Below are positions 52,500 through 63,709 of a stretch of 64,000 nucleotides of DNA, one piece after another; the first letter of the stretch is position 1; each line of letters starts with the position of its first letter. The stretch covers positions 21,693,038 through 21,757,037 of the forward strand of contig NC_049984.1 of assembly GCF_000003815.2 (NCBI RefSeq). The letters are read 5' to 3'. The notes under the pieces were generated by a model. The model was given only the letters and a program-made list of their open reading frames with translations, was not told the DNA's origin and ran no database searches. This DNA comes from Branchiostoma floridae (lineage: Eukaryota; Chordata; Leptocardii; Amphioxiformes; Branchiostomatidae). The position numbers and the translations under genes are program-made.

Positions 52500-54370
52500 A
52501 TTGCAGGATATTTGTTGCAACATTCGCCTAATTGCAAAGAGGTATGAAATCCCAAACCATGCCTGTCGACAAGATGAGATAATCAGATGTTCTGCATGTA
52601 TGAAGTCCAGTGGGCAACGTACAAAATACAACGTGTTTAGAACTGCTACTGTACAGTAACATGTATACTTGGAAATACAATTTAAAACTGCTAGAGCAGC
52701 ATGGTGGCCAACACAGATGCGGGCTTTAACATTGAAACGCGCTTCTATTTCATGCTTGTGCTTGCGAATAGTGAGGTTCTTGTGGTGGTCTTAAGCAGGA
52801 GGGAAAGTAGTCCTGTACAGTGACGACCTCCCTGTGACTAAGGGAGGTTGATCTTAATTAACTTGCGAAGTTGTGTTTTGACGTCCTCACTACCTTTGCA
52901 GTTTTCCAACACAACACAACACAACACAACTCGCTCATCATGTTGCATACATGATGCAAACATACAGGTCTGTTATGTAATGGAGGTCGAAGTTGGCTTA
53001 TCAGGTTTGCAGGATATGTTTGTTGTAGCTGTTTGTCACTTGGCACATCGGATCACATTTGAGAATGATAGACTTATGTGAGCTTTCCCCGCTTTAACTT
53101 TATATGCGTGGGATTTATTGCTAAAGCTACATGTAAAATGTAACAGCTTGTCTGGAGAACCAGGTACCTGAACAAATCTGACTGTTCCACAGGCGGCAAA
53201 TATTGCGGGTAAACTTGGAATTGCGGCAGGGAATATCTATCACATATATTTTCTCCGTACACCGCAGCTTAACATGGCTTTCCAAAGACTGAGCATACTT
53301 GGACAGCACTGGTACATTATTGGTACAGAGGAGTGCGACATTTTGATAGCTGGGATGTACTCAGCACCTTTTCACATGGATATAGGAAGTTTCATTAGAA
53401 TGACACAGACTAAACATCACTTTACACAGTATAACTCGTTAACTATGTTACAGCTATGTGAGTACAAAGCAATTCATGGCCCAATGTTGAGTTCCGCTAA
53501 TCTTCACATTTTAATGGACCAAATAAGCATTATTATCATTGCTAATTGTTTGTACCACATTTCACTTTGAGATGTTTTCTGAGAGCAAAGTCACACTTGT
53601 CTCCTTCATGTAATAAACAATGTCTTATATGGCAAAAAGAACTCTTACAACTGTAAGATATCCTGTTTGCTTGTCTGTGGCACACTTCATTTTGAAACGT
53701 GTGTTTAATTCATATCTTAGGAAGACAGCCATAAAATAATCGGTAAGATAATAGAACATTTCAACTACTTGACAATTCTAGTACTGTCAATTCAGACATA
53801 ACAACATGACGTGGATAATATTACGGCTGACTAAATCCACAAAACTATGATGCGGGATAGTGTATCTCAAAAACAAATGATAACAGTGATAAAACATAAA
53901 GTTGGTGTCGACTTCATTTCATGAAAAGACATGACGCCATGTCCCCATAAAGCTGCCAAGTTTTGGTGTATGATAGTAAGCCATCCCTCCTGAGTCACAA
54001 TGCATTTGAATGCCTTTATAGTAATATTTTAGTTTCTGCTGCTATATTACTCTGTACAAACTTTATCATTATATTTTGACTGGGAAGGTATTTTTCGTTT
54101 CACGAAAATGTATTTATGCCTACCTTATCGGCCATTAAACATCAACATAAGACCCATAATCACTCCACGCTATCTTTTGGTGCGAGTACTAGAACTTTAA
54201 TTGACTGGCATGAAATATAAAACATGACAAATACATACTATGTTCAGATTCGAAATGAAAAAATCATTGCTCAAATTGTTACACCTGGCATATACCATCT
54301 TTTCACTCATTTTGTTTCTTAAAATATTTTTAACATACTAGAAATATCCTAATCTACAATTTTTCAATTT
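52500..54370. other. Long AT-rich stretch without recognised gene
   Basis: Only short ORFs without motifs. A small (ACAAC)n run occurs near 52910. Nothing else stands out. Confidence 0.45.
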
Positions 54371-54382
54371 TTTCTACCCGCC

Positions 54383-54860
54383 AGTACAAACGTTCTAGTT
54401 ATGCTAGGATAGTAATAGTAAGATAACTTGGTAACATTTTGCGAAATAACCGAGTAAAGGTAGCTTGAAACATCAAAGCTATAACAATAGGAAGTACAAA
54501 CGTTCTAGTTATACTACAATAACAATGAACTTGGTAAGATCTTGCGATATAACAGAGTATAGTAGCCTGAACAAAACATCAGCGCTTAATCCCCATAGGA
54601 AGTATAAACGTTCTAGTTATACTGCCGTAACAATGGACTTGGTAAGATCTTGTGATATAGCAGAGTATCGTATCTTGAACAAATTATAACGCTATAACCA
54701 TAGGAAGTACAGACGTTCTAGTTGTACTGCCTTAACAACAAACGTGGTAAGATCTTACAATATAATTGAGTATTGTATCTTGAACAAATTCAACACTGTA
54801 ACCATATGTAGTTCTAGTTGTACTATCGAACCATGAGCTTGGTAATACCTTGCGATATAA
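54383..54860. repeat. Tandem repeat of 105-110 bp, four to five copies
   Basis: Units begin AGTACAAACGTTCTAGTTA at 54383, 54493, 54601 and 54706, with a partial fifth near 54808. Each contains TTGGTAAGATCTTGCGATAT and AACAAAA/TT blocks. It is diverged. It lies just beyond the 3' end of the Ngaro-type element and may belong to that element's terminus. Confidence 0.85.
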
Positions 54861-55346
54861 CGGATTATCCTAGTTTGAAAACAACAAAACTATGGGCATA
54901 CATGCCTAATAATCTTCTTTAGTTGAGGTGTATCTAGCAACGACTATTTACTAACAGAATATTAAAGTAAATATCCTTATGGCTGGTTCCCATGTTGCAA
55001 CACATATTGCAATAACCATTAATTATGTAGAACCTACAGGGCAGCACACCACAGTACTATTACAAATTAACATAACTTGGGAATTGCCATACAAGGAACT
55101 AAGAACTTACTTCGTTATCTCTTAACATAGCAAGCAACTCGAGAAATTAATACACAAGTCGTATTCCTAAGCAAACTTATAGACTAGTGCCACTATCCTT
55201 AAAGCAAGCACCTAACATAGCAACACATTTTTGTACATGTCGGGCATGTAGAAAAAACAGGGCAACTCACCACTGTAATATTAGTCTCGCGTATACCCTA
55301 ACATCAATCAACGAACTCATACCCAATCGACTCCGCCCTCATTCTT

Positions 55347-56270
55347 TTAAATGCGTATATATTTCTTAAACGCATCAGATGACCATCTTCCCAGGCGTTG
55401 TATGGTGTCATCGGGAACACCTTGTATTGCAGCTTGAGTTGCTGCCCCAATACGGAAAGAATGTGACGTATATTTGTGCGGGTCTAGATTGGCTTGTACT
55501 ACGCAAGCCTTGAGGACTTTGGTAAAGTGATCACTACTGACTGGAGAACCATTTGAGCTGGTGAAAAGGCATCCCGATTTACCCCCACGCCTCAGGAGAA
55601 AACGCTCAAGGCTGCTCACTGGGCAGTACTTACAGCCCGGCTGTGCTATCATGGAAAGGGTCGCTGGAGTAGACGTCTTGCTATGCTTATATGTCTTGAA
55701 TTGAACTTTGATATATGAAGTTGCTCCACTTTGATCTGGTACTGCAGTAATATCATCCAGGTTCAAAGTGTGTTGAGAGGTGTTAGTTATTGTGACTTCT
55801 CCTAATCGCGCAAAAGAATAATACATGAACAAAAACATTGCTTCGAAAAGGCACTGATCATAATCCCTATTCACAATGTGCGGTACAATGTCACTCAATT
55901 TCTGGAGGATTGTGGGTGTTATGGGCAGCCTACTATCCGGGACATGGTGTTTCTGAATTGAATGCACCAGTTTTCGAATGAGGAACGTCGAAGTAGGATC
56001 TGGGAGATTGTGAAGCTTGTGCATGAAGCTTATGGCCGAGAGCTTAGACGTTATTGAGGATGGAGCGAACCCTTCTTGGTGCAAAAAAGTAGCAAACTGG
56101 CCTATAAGCATTTCAGGAATAGGCAAGTGTACCAAAAGCTGACCATGAACTGATAAGGTGAAACGACGAAAATGTTGCCATGCCAAACGATAAGCAGTTA
56201 CCGTAGCTGGGGCCAAAGAACAAAACAACAATTTGTTTACATCATGATTAAGTTGCTCGGCTGTAGAGAT
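55347..56270 (-). CDS. Tyrosine recombinase of Ngaro-type element
   Basis: The full recombinase domain is open. An N-terminal core-binding part reads ATVTAYRLAWQHFRRFTLSV. Catalytic residues follow: Arg in SFARLGEVTI, H-x-x-R in TSHSFRIGAAT, Trp in LGRWSS, and the nucleophile Tyr in KKYIRI just before the stop. The enzyme would join circular cDNA to the genome without making a target duplication. The frame likely enters from inside the RNase H ORF (AEQLNHDVNKLLFCSLAP), an overlap of about 30 bases in another frame, so translation may need reinitiation or frameshifting. Confidence 0.9.
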   Translation of the reverse strand: MSTAEQLNHDVNKLLFCSLAPATVTAYRLAWQHFRRFTLSVHGQLLVHLPIPEMLIGQFATFLHQEGFAPSSITSKLSAISFMHKLHNLPDPTSTFLIRKLVHSIQKHHVPDSRLPITPTILQKLSDIVPHIVNRDYDQCLFEAMFLFMYYSFARLGEVTITNTSQHTLNLDDITAVPDQSGATSYIKVQFKTYKHSKTSTPATLSMIAQPGCKYCPVSSLERFLLRRGGKSGCLFTSSNGSPVSSDHFTKVLKACVVQANLDPHKYTSHSFRIGAATQAAIQGVPDDTIQRLGRWSSDAFKKYIRI

Positions 56271-57050
56271 GGTGGAATGTGCGTTGGAAACTGATTCATA
56301 TGAGGGAACCTCCGTCGAAACGTGTCGATCTGAAAACGAGATAAACAGTCAGCCATTTCGTTCCTTTTCCCAGGGATATGCACTGCCTTACATAATATGT
56401 TCCTTTGCAAGCTGATCAAGACAAAATTGCGTACCAATGGCATGATTAAAGGGTTCCTGGAAGTCTGTCTGTTAATGATATACACTAAGGCTTGATTGTC
56501 TGTGTGTAGCATGATACTACGATTTGACCATTCTTGTCCCCAAATATGGAGAGCCAGGACGATGGGATAAAACTCCAAAATAGTAATATTCGTGGATCTC
56601 ATCTCCTGTGGCCATGCTCCATAAAACCATGCAGTTCCATACGTCGCACCATAACCCAACGATCCAGCCGCATCAGTATATAAATTCAAGTTTGTGTCAT
56701 GTAAAAAATGCTCATCAATGAAAAAAGACTTGCCGTTGAAATGTTCTAGGAATTGCTTCCACATACGTAAATCCTGCCGTACCCCTATGTCAATATTTAT
56801 CAGAGTGTCTCCAGGCTGCTTTGCTTTAGTTAAATCTATGAGACGCCTCAAAAAGGCCCGGCCCGGAGAAACTACCTGGCAAACATGGTTTAGCAATCCT
56901 ATCAATGATTGAATTTGTTTCAGGGAAGCTGATGAAAAAAGTAGGAATTCTTGAATGGTAACCTTACATTTCTGCAGTTTGTCAAGGGGCAGACGTGCCT
57001 CCATTTTAATTGTGTCTAATTCAATACCCAGAAAGGTCATTGTTGTATCA
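56237..57050 (-). CDS. RNase H part of Ngaro-type pol
   Basis: It begins with the end of RT (MTFLGIELDTIKMEARLPLD), then the connection region, then RNase H with LNLYTDAAGSLGYGA, ITILEFYPIVLAL, MLHTDNQALVYIIN and PGKRNEMADCLSRF, which supply the D-E-D-D catalytic residues. It is intact. It is separated from the RT ORF only by an extra A in an A run near 57062. Confidence 0.9.
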
Positions 57051-58121
57051 GGGTGAAAAGTTTTTTTCCTCTGCTAAAGGGACCCCAACCTGCTGACACA
57101 TATTACTGAATAACTCAAGATCCCGTTCGCAGGATGAGTAAGTGCTATTAGCAAAGAGGAAATCATCTATGATATGAGTGGGATAACGTATATTCAGCTT
57201 CCTTACTGCTATCCATTCGAGTGCAGTGCTAACTGCTTCAAAAATGGCACAAGATGTAGAACATCCCATTGGCAAACACCGATCGTAGTAATAACCATCG
57301 TTAAGGTAAAACCCCAATAGGTGATGATCATTTGGGTGCACAGGAATTATACGAAAGGCGGATTGAATATCAGTTTTTGCTAGAAAACAACCCGGGCCTA
57401 GCGTTTTGATATGTTTGATAGCCGAATCAATGTTAGCATAAGAAACCGAAGAAAATTCCCTTGGTATTCCCTCATTTACTGCGCTGCCAATCGGGTGAGA
57501 TAAATCATGTATAATCCGGTACTTACCAGGAGTCTTTTTTGGCACCGCATAAATGGGGGATAAGAAAAGGTTATGAAAAGGTGCTGTCTTGAACGGTCCT
57601 GCAATTTTTCCTGTCTCCAGTTCAGATTGAATTCTTTCCTGAATGATTGGGAATTGTGACGAACTGGGCAAGTTTGCCTTTTGTTTCGAACGGAATCTTG
57701 GACCAAAATAATCTAAGGGAAAACCAACAGAAAAACCGTGAATTAAATAGTCTTTCTCCTGTTCTGTATATCCATCTAGAAAAAAGGCTAGTTTGTTAAC
57801 GTTTACGGGGGTTGGTATTCCTGTTCTGGCTATTACGCGGGCAGTTGAAGTTTTAGTGTGCTCCTGAGCATGTTGGGCATGCGTGCTTGTATGGGCAACT
57901 TGCCGCGAAGCAGTTTGATGCAGCTGAATGGTATCGAAAGCAATAGCCCAACGGTACACTGTTATTGCTTTGCTGTTGATTGGGTTTTGTTGTGAAAGAA
58001 GTTGGTTTGACATGACTGAATGCGTCCACATACAGCTGCATGTTCGGGACATCCCATGGGGTACTTGGGGATGCGTGCCTAAGCTGCCTAAAGAGAGCAT
58101 CATACCTACTCCATTGTGCAC
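57048..58121 (-). CDS. Reverse transcriptase of Ngaro-type element
   Basis: RT motifs in order are PIYAVPKKTPGKYRIIHDLS, CFLAKTDIQSAFRIIPV (catalytic Asp), DRCLPMGCSTSCAIFE and PTHIIDDFLFA (IIDD in place of YxDD). The ORF overlaps the gag ORF by about 270 bases in another frame, so a ribosomal frameshift or reinitiation is likely. It ends prematurely at EEKNFSP because of one extra base in a run of A; the RNase H frame follows directly. Confidence 0.9.
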   Translation of the reverse strand: MHNGVGMMLSLGSLGTHPQVPHGMSRTCSCMWTHSVMSNQLLSQQNPINSKAITVYRWAIAFDTIQLHQTASRQVAHTSTHAQHAQEHTKTSTARVIARTGIPTPVNVNKLAFFLDGYTEQEKDYLIHGFSVGFPLDYFGPRFRSKQKANLPSSSQFPIIQERIQSELETGKIAGPFKTAPFHNLFLSPIYAVPKKTPGKYRIIHDLSHPIGSAVNEGIPREFSSVSYANIDSAIKHIKTLGPGCFLAKTDIQSAFRIIPVHPNDHHLLGFYLNDGYYYDRCLPMGCSTSCAIFEAVSTALEWIAVRKLNIRYPTHIIDDFLFANSTYSSCERDLELFSNMCQQVGVPLAEEKNFSP

Positions 58122-58980
58122 CCCGCTCTGCCAAGGAGCGAATCAAGTGCGCATATGCGATCAGCTGAGGACTTCGCGCTAAGTGCTTTTGAATATATAT
58201 GTAATGGTAAATAGAGAAGGCCATGGACCACTGTGATAAGGTGAGCGATTGCTTTGCCCTATCTTCCGCACTGTTAGCCAGCGTCAATGTGGGAGATCCC
58301 GCTAGAGTATCAAGGTTAACTGTGAATTGTTGACGAGGTCGTGCGTTAGGCAACAGCTGTTTGAGCTCAACGAATTTATCCTGCCAGATCTTATCCTTAA
58401 TTCCATCAGATATACCCGTGTCTAACGGGAGGTGAACACCTGCTTCTAGTAAGCGGGTACCCATATCCTGATTGGCCAAGAGATCACCCAGTACTGACGC
58501 TGACCGAACCTGAGCGGAATTGTTACCTGCATAAGAGCTGATACCTGTACTCATAATGCTAGATGCTAGAGTAGCACCAAGTCCATCAGTCCGTGTAGGC
58601 AGGAGGGCTGGTGGCTGCAATCCGAATACAGAGTTTGTTGAGTATATGGGAATCGTGCTCGACGTAGTGGCTGTTATTGTTGACGTGACTTGTTGTAGTA
58701 GTCCTTGATTCGCCGCACTTGTAACGCTGGGTGAGCCTGCTGGTAGCACACCTAGCAGGCCAGTGCTGCTCACTGTTGTTGTTACAGTTGTGCTGACTGC
58801 TGATGTGTGAGGGACATTGTCCGCGTCCAGCTTATCTGCTAATCTAGTTGTTATCTTCTGTAGGTCATTCAACTGTTGCTGAAGCGACTTCAATGACAGT
58901 TTTTGTGGAGGGAGTCTAGGTGGTGCAGGGGGGGGCAGTCCCACTGTCGGTCGTTGCTCTTGTATTAGGTCTCCTCCCAT
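57853..58980 (-). CDS. Gag-like ORF1 of Ngaro-type element
   Basis: The 375-codon ORF from ATG 58980 has a Pro-rich start (PPPAPPRLPPQK), a predicted coiled coil (LKSLQQQLNDLQKITTRLAD), a Thr/Ser-rich linker and a conserved middle (IKDKIWQDKFVELKQLLPNA). A C-terminal Cys/His cluster reads CFRYHSAASNCFAASCPYKH, a CCCH-like finger, followed by ACPTC. It would package the element RNA. The reading frame is undamaged. Confidence 0.85.
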   Translation of the reverse strand: MGGDLIQEQRPTVGLPPPAPPRLPPQKLSLKSLQQQLNDLQKITTRLADKLDADNVPHTSAVSTTVTTTVSSTGLLGVLPAGSPSVTSAANQGLLQQVTSTITATTSSTIPIYSTNSVFGLQPPALLPTRTDGLGATLASSIMSTGISSYAGNNSAQVRSASVLGDLLANQDMGTRLLEAGVHLPLDTGISDGIKDKIWQDKFVELKQLLPNARPRQQFTVNLDTLAGSPTLTLANSAEDRAKQSLTLSQWSMAFSIYHYIYIQKHLARSPQLIAYAHLIRSLAERGAQWSRYDALFRQLRHASPSTPWDVPNMQLYVDAFSHVKPTSFTTKPNQQQSNNSVPLGYCFRYHSAASNCFAASCPYKHACPTCSGAH

Positions 58981-58989
58981 TGTTGTTTC

Positions 58990-60480
58990 CTGGGTGAGGG
59001 TTGTCTGTCACTCCCTGGTTCCCTTTCTTCTTTTTAGATCTATCAGATGGTGGCATCGCTAATACTCCGAGCAGAATAATAATTGATCATTAAAAGAAAT
59101 GCAAAATATATAGAAATTTCCTTGGACCAAGAGGCCATATAACCAGTGTATCTCTACAAAATATGCGCTCACGATACTATATATCAATAAATTCAATATA
59201 AATACTATAATCACATTAATAATAGTATAAATATTTCAGCTTAAGGTATAAATTGTTGAAACAATGATCCAGCTTAGATGTTAATAATACAAACATAACT
59301 TTACTCACTGGAATCCTTAGGCAGCTTACCATCAAGGATCCTTTCTGCCTTAGTGGCGGACTCTCACAACTCAATTATGACAAATCAAGGTAAGCACAGA
59401 GCTACCAAAAAGGAAGTATGTCAACCTTCCTCCATGCACTGCAACACCCTAGATCCCTAACACTCAACAAGTCCACCCACCTTTGGGTCATGCTTCCTCT
59501 TAGGGAATTAAAATAATGAGAAAGACTGTGCGACAAAGTCACAACACCAAAATTAACCTGTGTTAACCCTCCTAGCAGGTCTAACAGGTAAAAATGTATA
59601 CATAGACCCATAGTCACATCACCAGCATTAACCTGTGTTAACCCTCCTAGCGGGTCTAACAGGGAAAATATGTAGACATAATCTCATCACCAAAATTAAC
59701 CTGCGTAACCCTACTAGCGGGTCCAACAGGCAAACTATGTAGACATAATTACATCATAAAAAATAACCTGTGTTAACCCTCCTAGCAGGTCTAACAGGTA
59801 AATATGTAAGATAATGGTCTGTAGATCATACTGTCTCACAGCCAAGAATGTCAAATATCTCTCAAGCAAAATAATAATATTATAACTGTGTCAAATAATC
59901 ACAGCCACCCACCTATCAAATCATCCATGCCCAATATATCAGATAATAGTCTGTGAATCGCACCGAAATACAGCTAACAAGTCACACCATTGCACAAACT
60001 GGATCTAATGAACCTGATAAATACAGGGCAGCTTACCACTGTATTCTAAATTATCACGTGCACAAGAAAAATTAATAAATTCAATCCACCGCTTCCCCCT
60101 TTCCACAGGGCGTATCTAAAATACAGGGCAACTTACCACTGTAGTCCAAGCGACACCAGATGCCAGCCAGGGAAGGGTGGGAGGGCACAAAAGACACAAA
60201 TACCAGTAATCTTCCTGACCAAACTGGTGTCCAAACTTCTCGATCTTAGGGGCGCTGTGAACTGGCTGAATTTTCGTATGCCAACCACATGGTTTTTCAG
60301 TGCGTTGATTGGCTAGAACGGAAACTTCTGCGAATGCTGATTGGCTGTTCTAAATAAACATTCAGTTTAGTGATTGACCCCTGTATCCCAAATCAGGAAA
60401 CCCCTTGGGCCCTTACAAATTATATAAAGCCATACCAAATCCTACCAGGCCGTAACAAAACAAAATGACCGTCACGTCCG
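58990..60480. other. 5' non-coding part of Ngaro-type element with 66-bp tandem repeats
   Basis: At 59545-59810 a unit of roughly 66 bp (AACCTGTGTTAACCCTCCTAG, cut here at the shared core, then GGTCTAACAGG) repeats four times. Two ACAGGGCA...ACCACTGTA motifs lie at 60025 and 60119. A TTATATAAAG box at about 60420 could serve as a TATA element. No ORF is recognised. Confidence 0.6.
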
Positions 60481-60699
60481 GCCTAAATTTTTATTTACTA
60501 AAACCTTCATTCGGTGTTGTTGTCTTCACACCTGTATGTTTTTTGTTACTGTGTTCATCATAGTTACCTGATAAAGACAGCAAAGACATGAATGTCATTT
60601 GCGGTATGAGCCTTGCAACATCGAATATAAAGAAGGCAGGAGCTAAAAAGATCCAGAATTTTTAAAGAGACCATGGGAGTGCCCTGTTGCTTTAACTTT

Positions 60700-61194
60700 T
60701 CAACATCTCCAGGGAACAGTTTCCATTCCTTGACTTAACTGTTCTTCTGGTGGGCAAGTCAAATCACTCATGTAGGGCTTCACTGAGATACAATTGAATT
60801 TTGTGTAGAAGAAACTGTTTGTGTGATCCATGGACTTATCTTTCTTCTTCGGTGTCGAGAGTTGAAACTGAGCTGTTGAGTCTTGCCCTCTGAGTTCTTC
60901 CAACTTTTGGCCGCTAGAACTGGCTACAGCTTCCCACTTTTTGATTGCTTTATCTTTGATCACTTCATCATTCTGTGTTAACGTTGTTGTTGAGGCCCTG
61001 TTTTGTGAAACCCGCACGCGCATACAAGACTGCTGTAGGTAAGTCCTATACTGCACCAGTGCTTCACACAAACTAGACACATCCTCTACAAACTTCTTAT
61101 TCCTGCTAGACTGAACAACTGGTAGCAAAAGTAAGGTTGAGAGCTTGTCAATGTGTCTGTAGTCAATTGTTGTACTAAGTACTTCTTGCCCCAC
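60700..61194 (-). CDS. Unrecognised ORF, possible exon of a repeat-family gene
   Basis: The 164-codon minus-strand ORF contains LVQYRTYLQQSCMRVRVSQN and KKWEAVASSSGQKLEELRGQ, then a Lys-rich tract (STPKKKDKSMDHTN) and LTCPPEEQL. It lacks hydrophobic segments. It may be a transposon-associated protein; family and start are uncertain. Confidence 0.3.
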   Translation of the reverse strand: MGQEVLSTTIDYRHIDKLSTLLLLPVVQSSRNKKFVEDVSSLCEALVQYRTYLQQSCMRVRVSQNRASTTTLTQNDEVIKDKAIKKWEAVASSSGQKLEELRGQDSTAQFQLSTPKKKDKSMDHTNSFFYTKFNCISVKPYMSDLTCPPEEQLSQGMETVPWRC

Positions 61195-61625
61195 AAATAG
61201 TCAACAGATTGTATGACAGTGCCTCAATAATGCAGCCGACAACCTTCTGCACACATTGTACCTTCGAGTGCCCTCAGCATGTTCAGTTCTTTAAATAACT
61301 GTTTCCTGGCCTTGTCCTTATTAAATCTTGTCCACAAATGACTTGGATGCCACCTTCCCTACAAGAGGGACATTCACTTTACACACCTTTCCAAAGGGAC
61401 CTCTTCCTACATATTGTGCTGTCTTCATCCAACAGATTAAGTCTTAGCTGAAACAGTGGACGTACTATTTAATATAACTGCTATTTTACTAAAATGATGC
61501 TCACATGTCACAGAACTATAAGGAATTCGTTTTATAGATGAAGTTATTGTAGTAAGGAGTACATCCAATGTTTCTTAGTATTACATAGAGCCTATGAATC
61601 TACTTCTTGGGATACTTCTTCTGAA

Positions 61626-61900
61626 TTAGTACTGGACCCTGCAGTTATAATTCAGAACTAGCATCCGACGATGGATGCAGTGGTCCAATGCAGCGATCAG
61701 GGTATGGTGCATGGATTGCCTGCCCCTGCCCCTCCCCATGGCACCACCGCCTGAGTGCCCACCCACAGAACCGCCGTGGCCGTGGCTGCCGTGGGCACCA
61801 GATCTTGCAGCTAGTCGTCCTCGGGCGCCGTGACCGCCAGATCTTCTTCTTCTTGCACCGGGGCCCTGCAACATGTCTTGGCAGTGAAAACAGGCCCGTG
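61626..61900 (-). CDS. Gly/Arg/His-rich exon-like ORF
   Basis: The minus strand reads CFHCQDMLQGPGARRRRSGG, then HGARGRLAARSGAHGSHGHG and GGGAMGRGRGRQSMHH. The RGG-like composition suggests RNA binding. A C-x2-C pair precedes it. No family is recognised. Confidence 0.3.
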
Positions 61901-62173
61901 CCTTTTCTGACTGTTGGGTGTTTTTATTTTATGCCACCTGAACTTGAATGTGTCCCTCCTTCAATCCTCTGGACACCTCATTGGGCCATAGTCGACCGAC
62001 GAAATTTCGGTTGTTTTGCTTAGCTTTGTCCACCAGTAATTATCACACTCCACACCTTGGCAGACCTGGACCGTCCTCCACACCTTGCCCACTGCCTGGA
62101 TCAAGAAGCCAGCAGGGTCTTCACCTCACGTGAAGCGCCCGCCAGTGGGGTTGTCCGTCCACTGGCTGTACCC

Positions 62174-62273
62174 NNNNNNNNNNNNNNNNNNNNNNNNNNN
62201 NNNNNNNNNNNNNNNNNNNNNNNNNNNNNNNNNNNNNNNNNNNNNNNNNNNNNNNNNNNNNNNNNNNNNNNNN
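62174..62273. other. Assembly gap (100 N)
   Basis: Placeholder of unknown real length, inside sequence that may be coding on the minus strand. Confidence 0.99.
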
Positions 62274-62289
62274 CGAGTCCGTGAATATT

Positions 62290-62680
62290 CGAGTGGAGAG
62301 ATTTGATCCCCTCAGCAGAGGATGGGGTAGAGCGTTGTGCAGGTGCTCCATGATGTCAATCACTCCCTCAGTGGAGCAGAGATGGCTGTCTGCTGCCTTG
62401 CGATCCTCCCTGTGCATCAAACTGCAATACACAGAAGTAACAATTCTGTACTGTGGAATTGTGAACTCCTTTGTAGATGATGTCTTCATCTACTGCCATC
62501 TGGTCTCTCACGCTGTAGTAATCTCGGATCTCTCTCTTCACCTGCGTCTGGCGCTCGGGCCATCCTTGCTGAATGGTCTTCTTCAGTTCCTGCATGACCG
62601 CATCTCCTTTGGTGTGTCTGCGGACTGTCTTAATTTGGCTGAATCCTACATAAATTATGCAATGTCATTGTTTCCTGGCC
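62290..62680 (-). pseudogene. Ty3/gypsy pol fragment before the integrase
   Basis: The minus strand reads FSQIKTVRRHTKGDAVMQEL, KKTIQQGWPERQTQVKREIR and DYYSVRDQMAVDEDIIYKG, matching the linker L-x-x-x-I-x-x-G-W-P ... Y-x-x-x-R-D-x-(L/M)-x-x-x-(D/E)-x-I-x-x-K-G that precedes the gypsy integrase zinc finger. After IIYKG the frame is disturbed and the HHCC finger is not found. Confidence 0.6.
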
Positions 62681-63492
62681 AGCTGGGCGGCTACCTCCAC
62701 GTAACAATGCTGATTTCTGTACGATCCTTTCAACTTCTGATGCGTTGCTGCACATGTCCTCGAATATAGCCAAGTGTGCGCGTGTCTCCTCGTCTGTCCA
62801 CACACCGAACTCTCTACTTAATGCAGTATTCGCCTATTTTTCACTCGAGCCCACGTCTGGGATGCTTACCCCCCTTCTCTCTGGACCGTTGATCACACTA
62901 CACAGAAGAATGTCCAGACGTTGCACGATGAGGCGGTTTCTGAGTTTTGTTTCAGTCTGTTCTACGTGGAAAACCCACGCTCACAATCTGCAGTATGCCA
63001 TTGTCCTGTGTATTTTGGTCCTCAATCTGTGAATTGTCGTTCCGGGTGTCGTCTAATTAAAAAAATTCATGGCAAACTAGCCTATCAAAATCACAATTTA
63101 CTTACGAATCGTGAAGCTCTGTGGAGAAACTAACATCGATATCAAGGTTGTCGGAGTAGCGGATGATGATGTCCTGTACATGCCTTGGGTTTTCTGCGAT
63201 GTTGTTGTCAACGCTCTTCATGATGTGCATAGAAAAATATCATGTATCAAATATCATTGTTGTCCATTCAGAGGTTATTCATGCTAACTACAATTTCCGG
63301 AAACACACTCATATCTGCTTGGAGATAATCTAATTGCCAAAAACAAAGGTTAAAACAAAACAAACTACATGGTCTAACCGTTCCACGATACCAGGTTAAA
63401 CGTTCCACAATACCAGGAATTAGGGGGGACAGGGGTGATTTCTGCAATTGTTACATCGATTATTAAACATTTACCATGACAAAACTACTCTA

Positions 63493-63700
63493 CAAGCAGA
63501 GGTTAGGCTCCGACCGTTGTTTTTTTGACGTTTTATTCGTCTTTCCAGTCCTTTTTCCTATTTTGTATTGTTTCTTGAAGTCAGCCAGCCAATTGGGTTT
63601 TGACAATACAAAATACAATACAGAATAGAGAGCCCAATAAATACCGATAAATACGACTGAAAAAAAAACTTATTAAAAGACGGAGCCTAACCTCTGCTTG
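63493..63700. mobile_element. 208-bp MITE with perfect 20-bp inverted ends
   Basis: Ends are CAAGCAGAGGTTAGGCTCCG and its exact reverse complement. The inside is AT-rich without an ORF. No target duplication is obvious, so the superfamily is not assigned. Confidence 0.8.
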
Positions 63701-63709
63701 GCGAGTATC

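Larger units (their letters stand above)
55000..60200 (-). mobile_element. Ngaro-type (DIRS order) retrotransposon, nearly intact
   Basis: Three overlapping minus-strand ORFs run gag (58980-57853), RT-RNase H (58121-56237) and tyrosine recombinase (about 56260-55347). Terminal regions share the motif ACAGGGCA..(T)CACCACTGTA: 55040 and 55257 downstream, 60025 and 60119 upstream, as expected for the split direct repeats of Ngaro-type elements. Exact ends were not defined. There is only one clear inactivating change, a frameshift in an A run near 57062. Confidence 0.85.
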
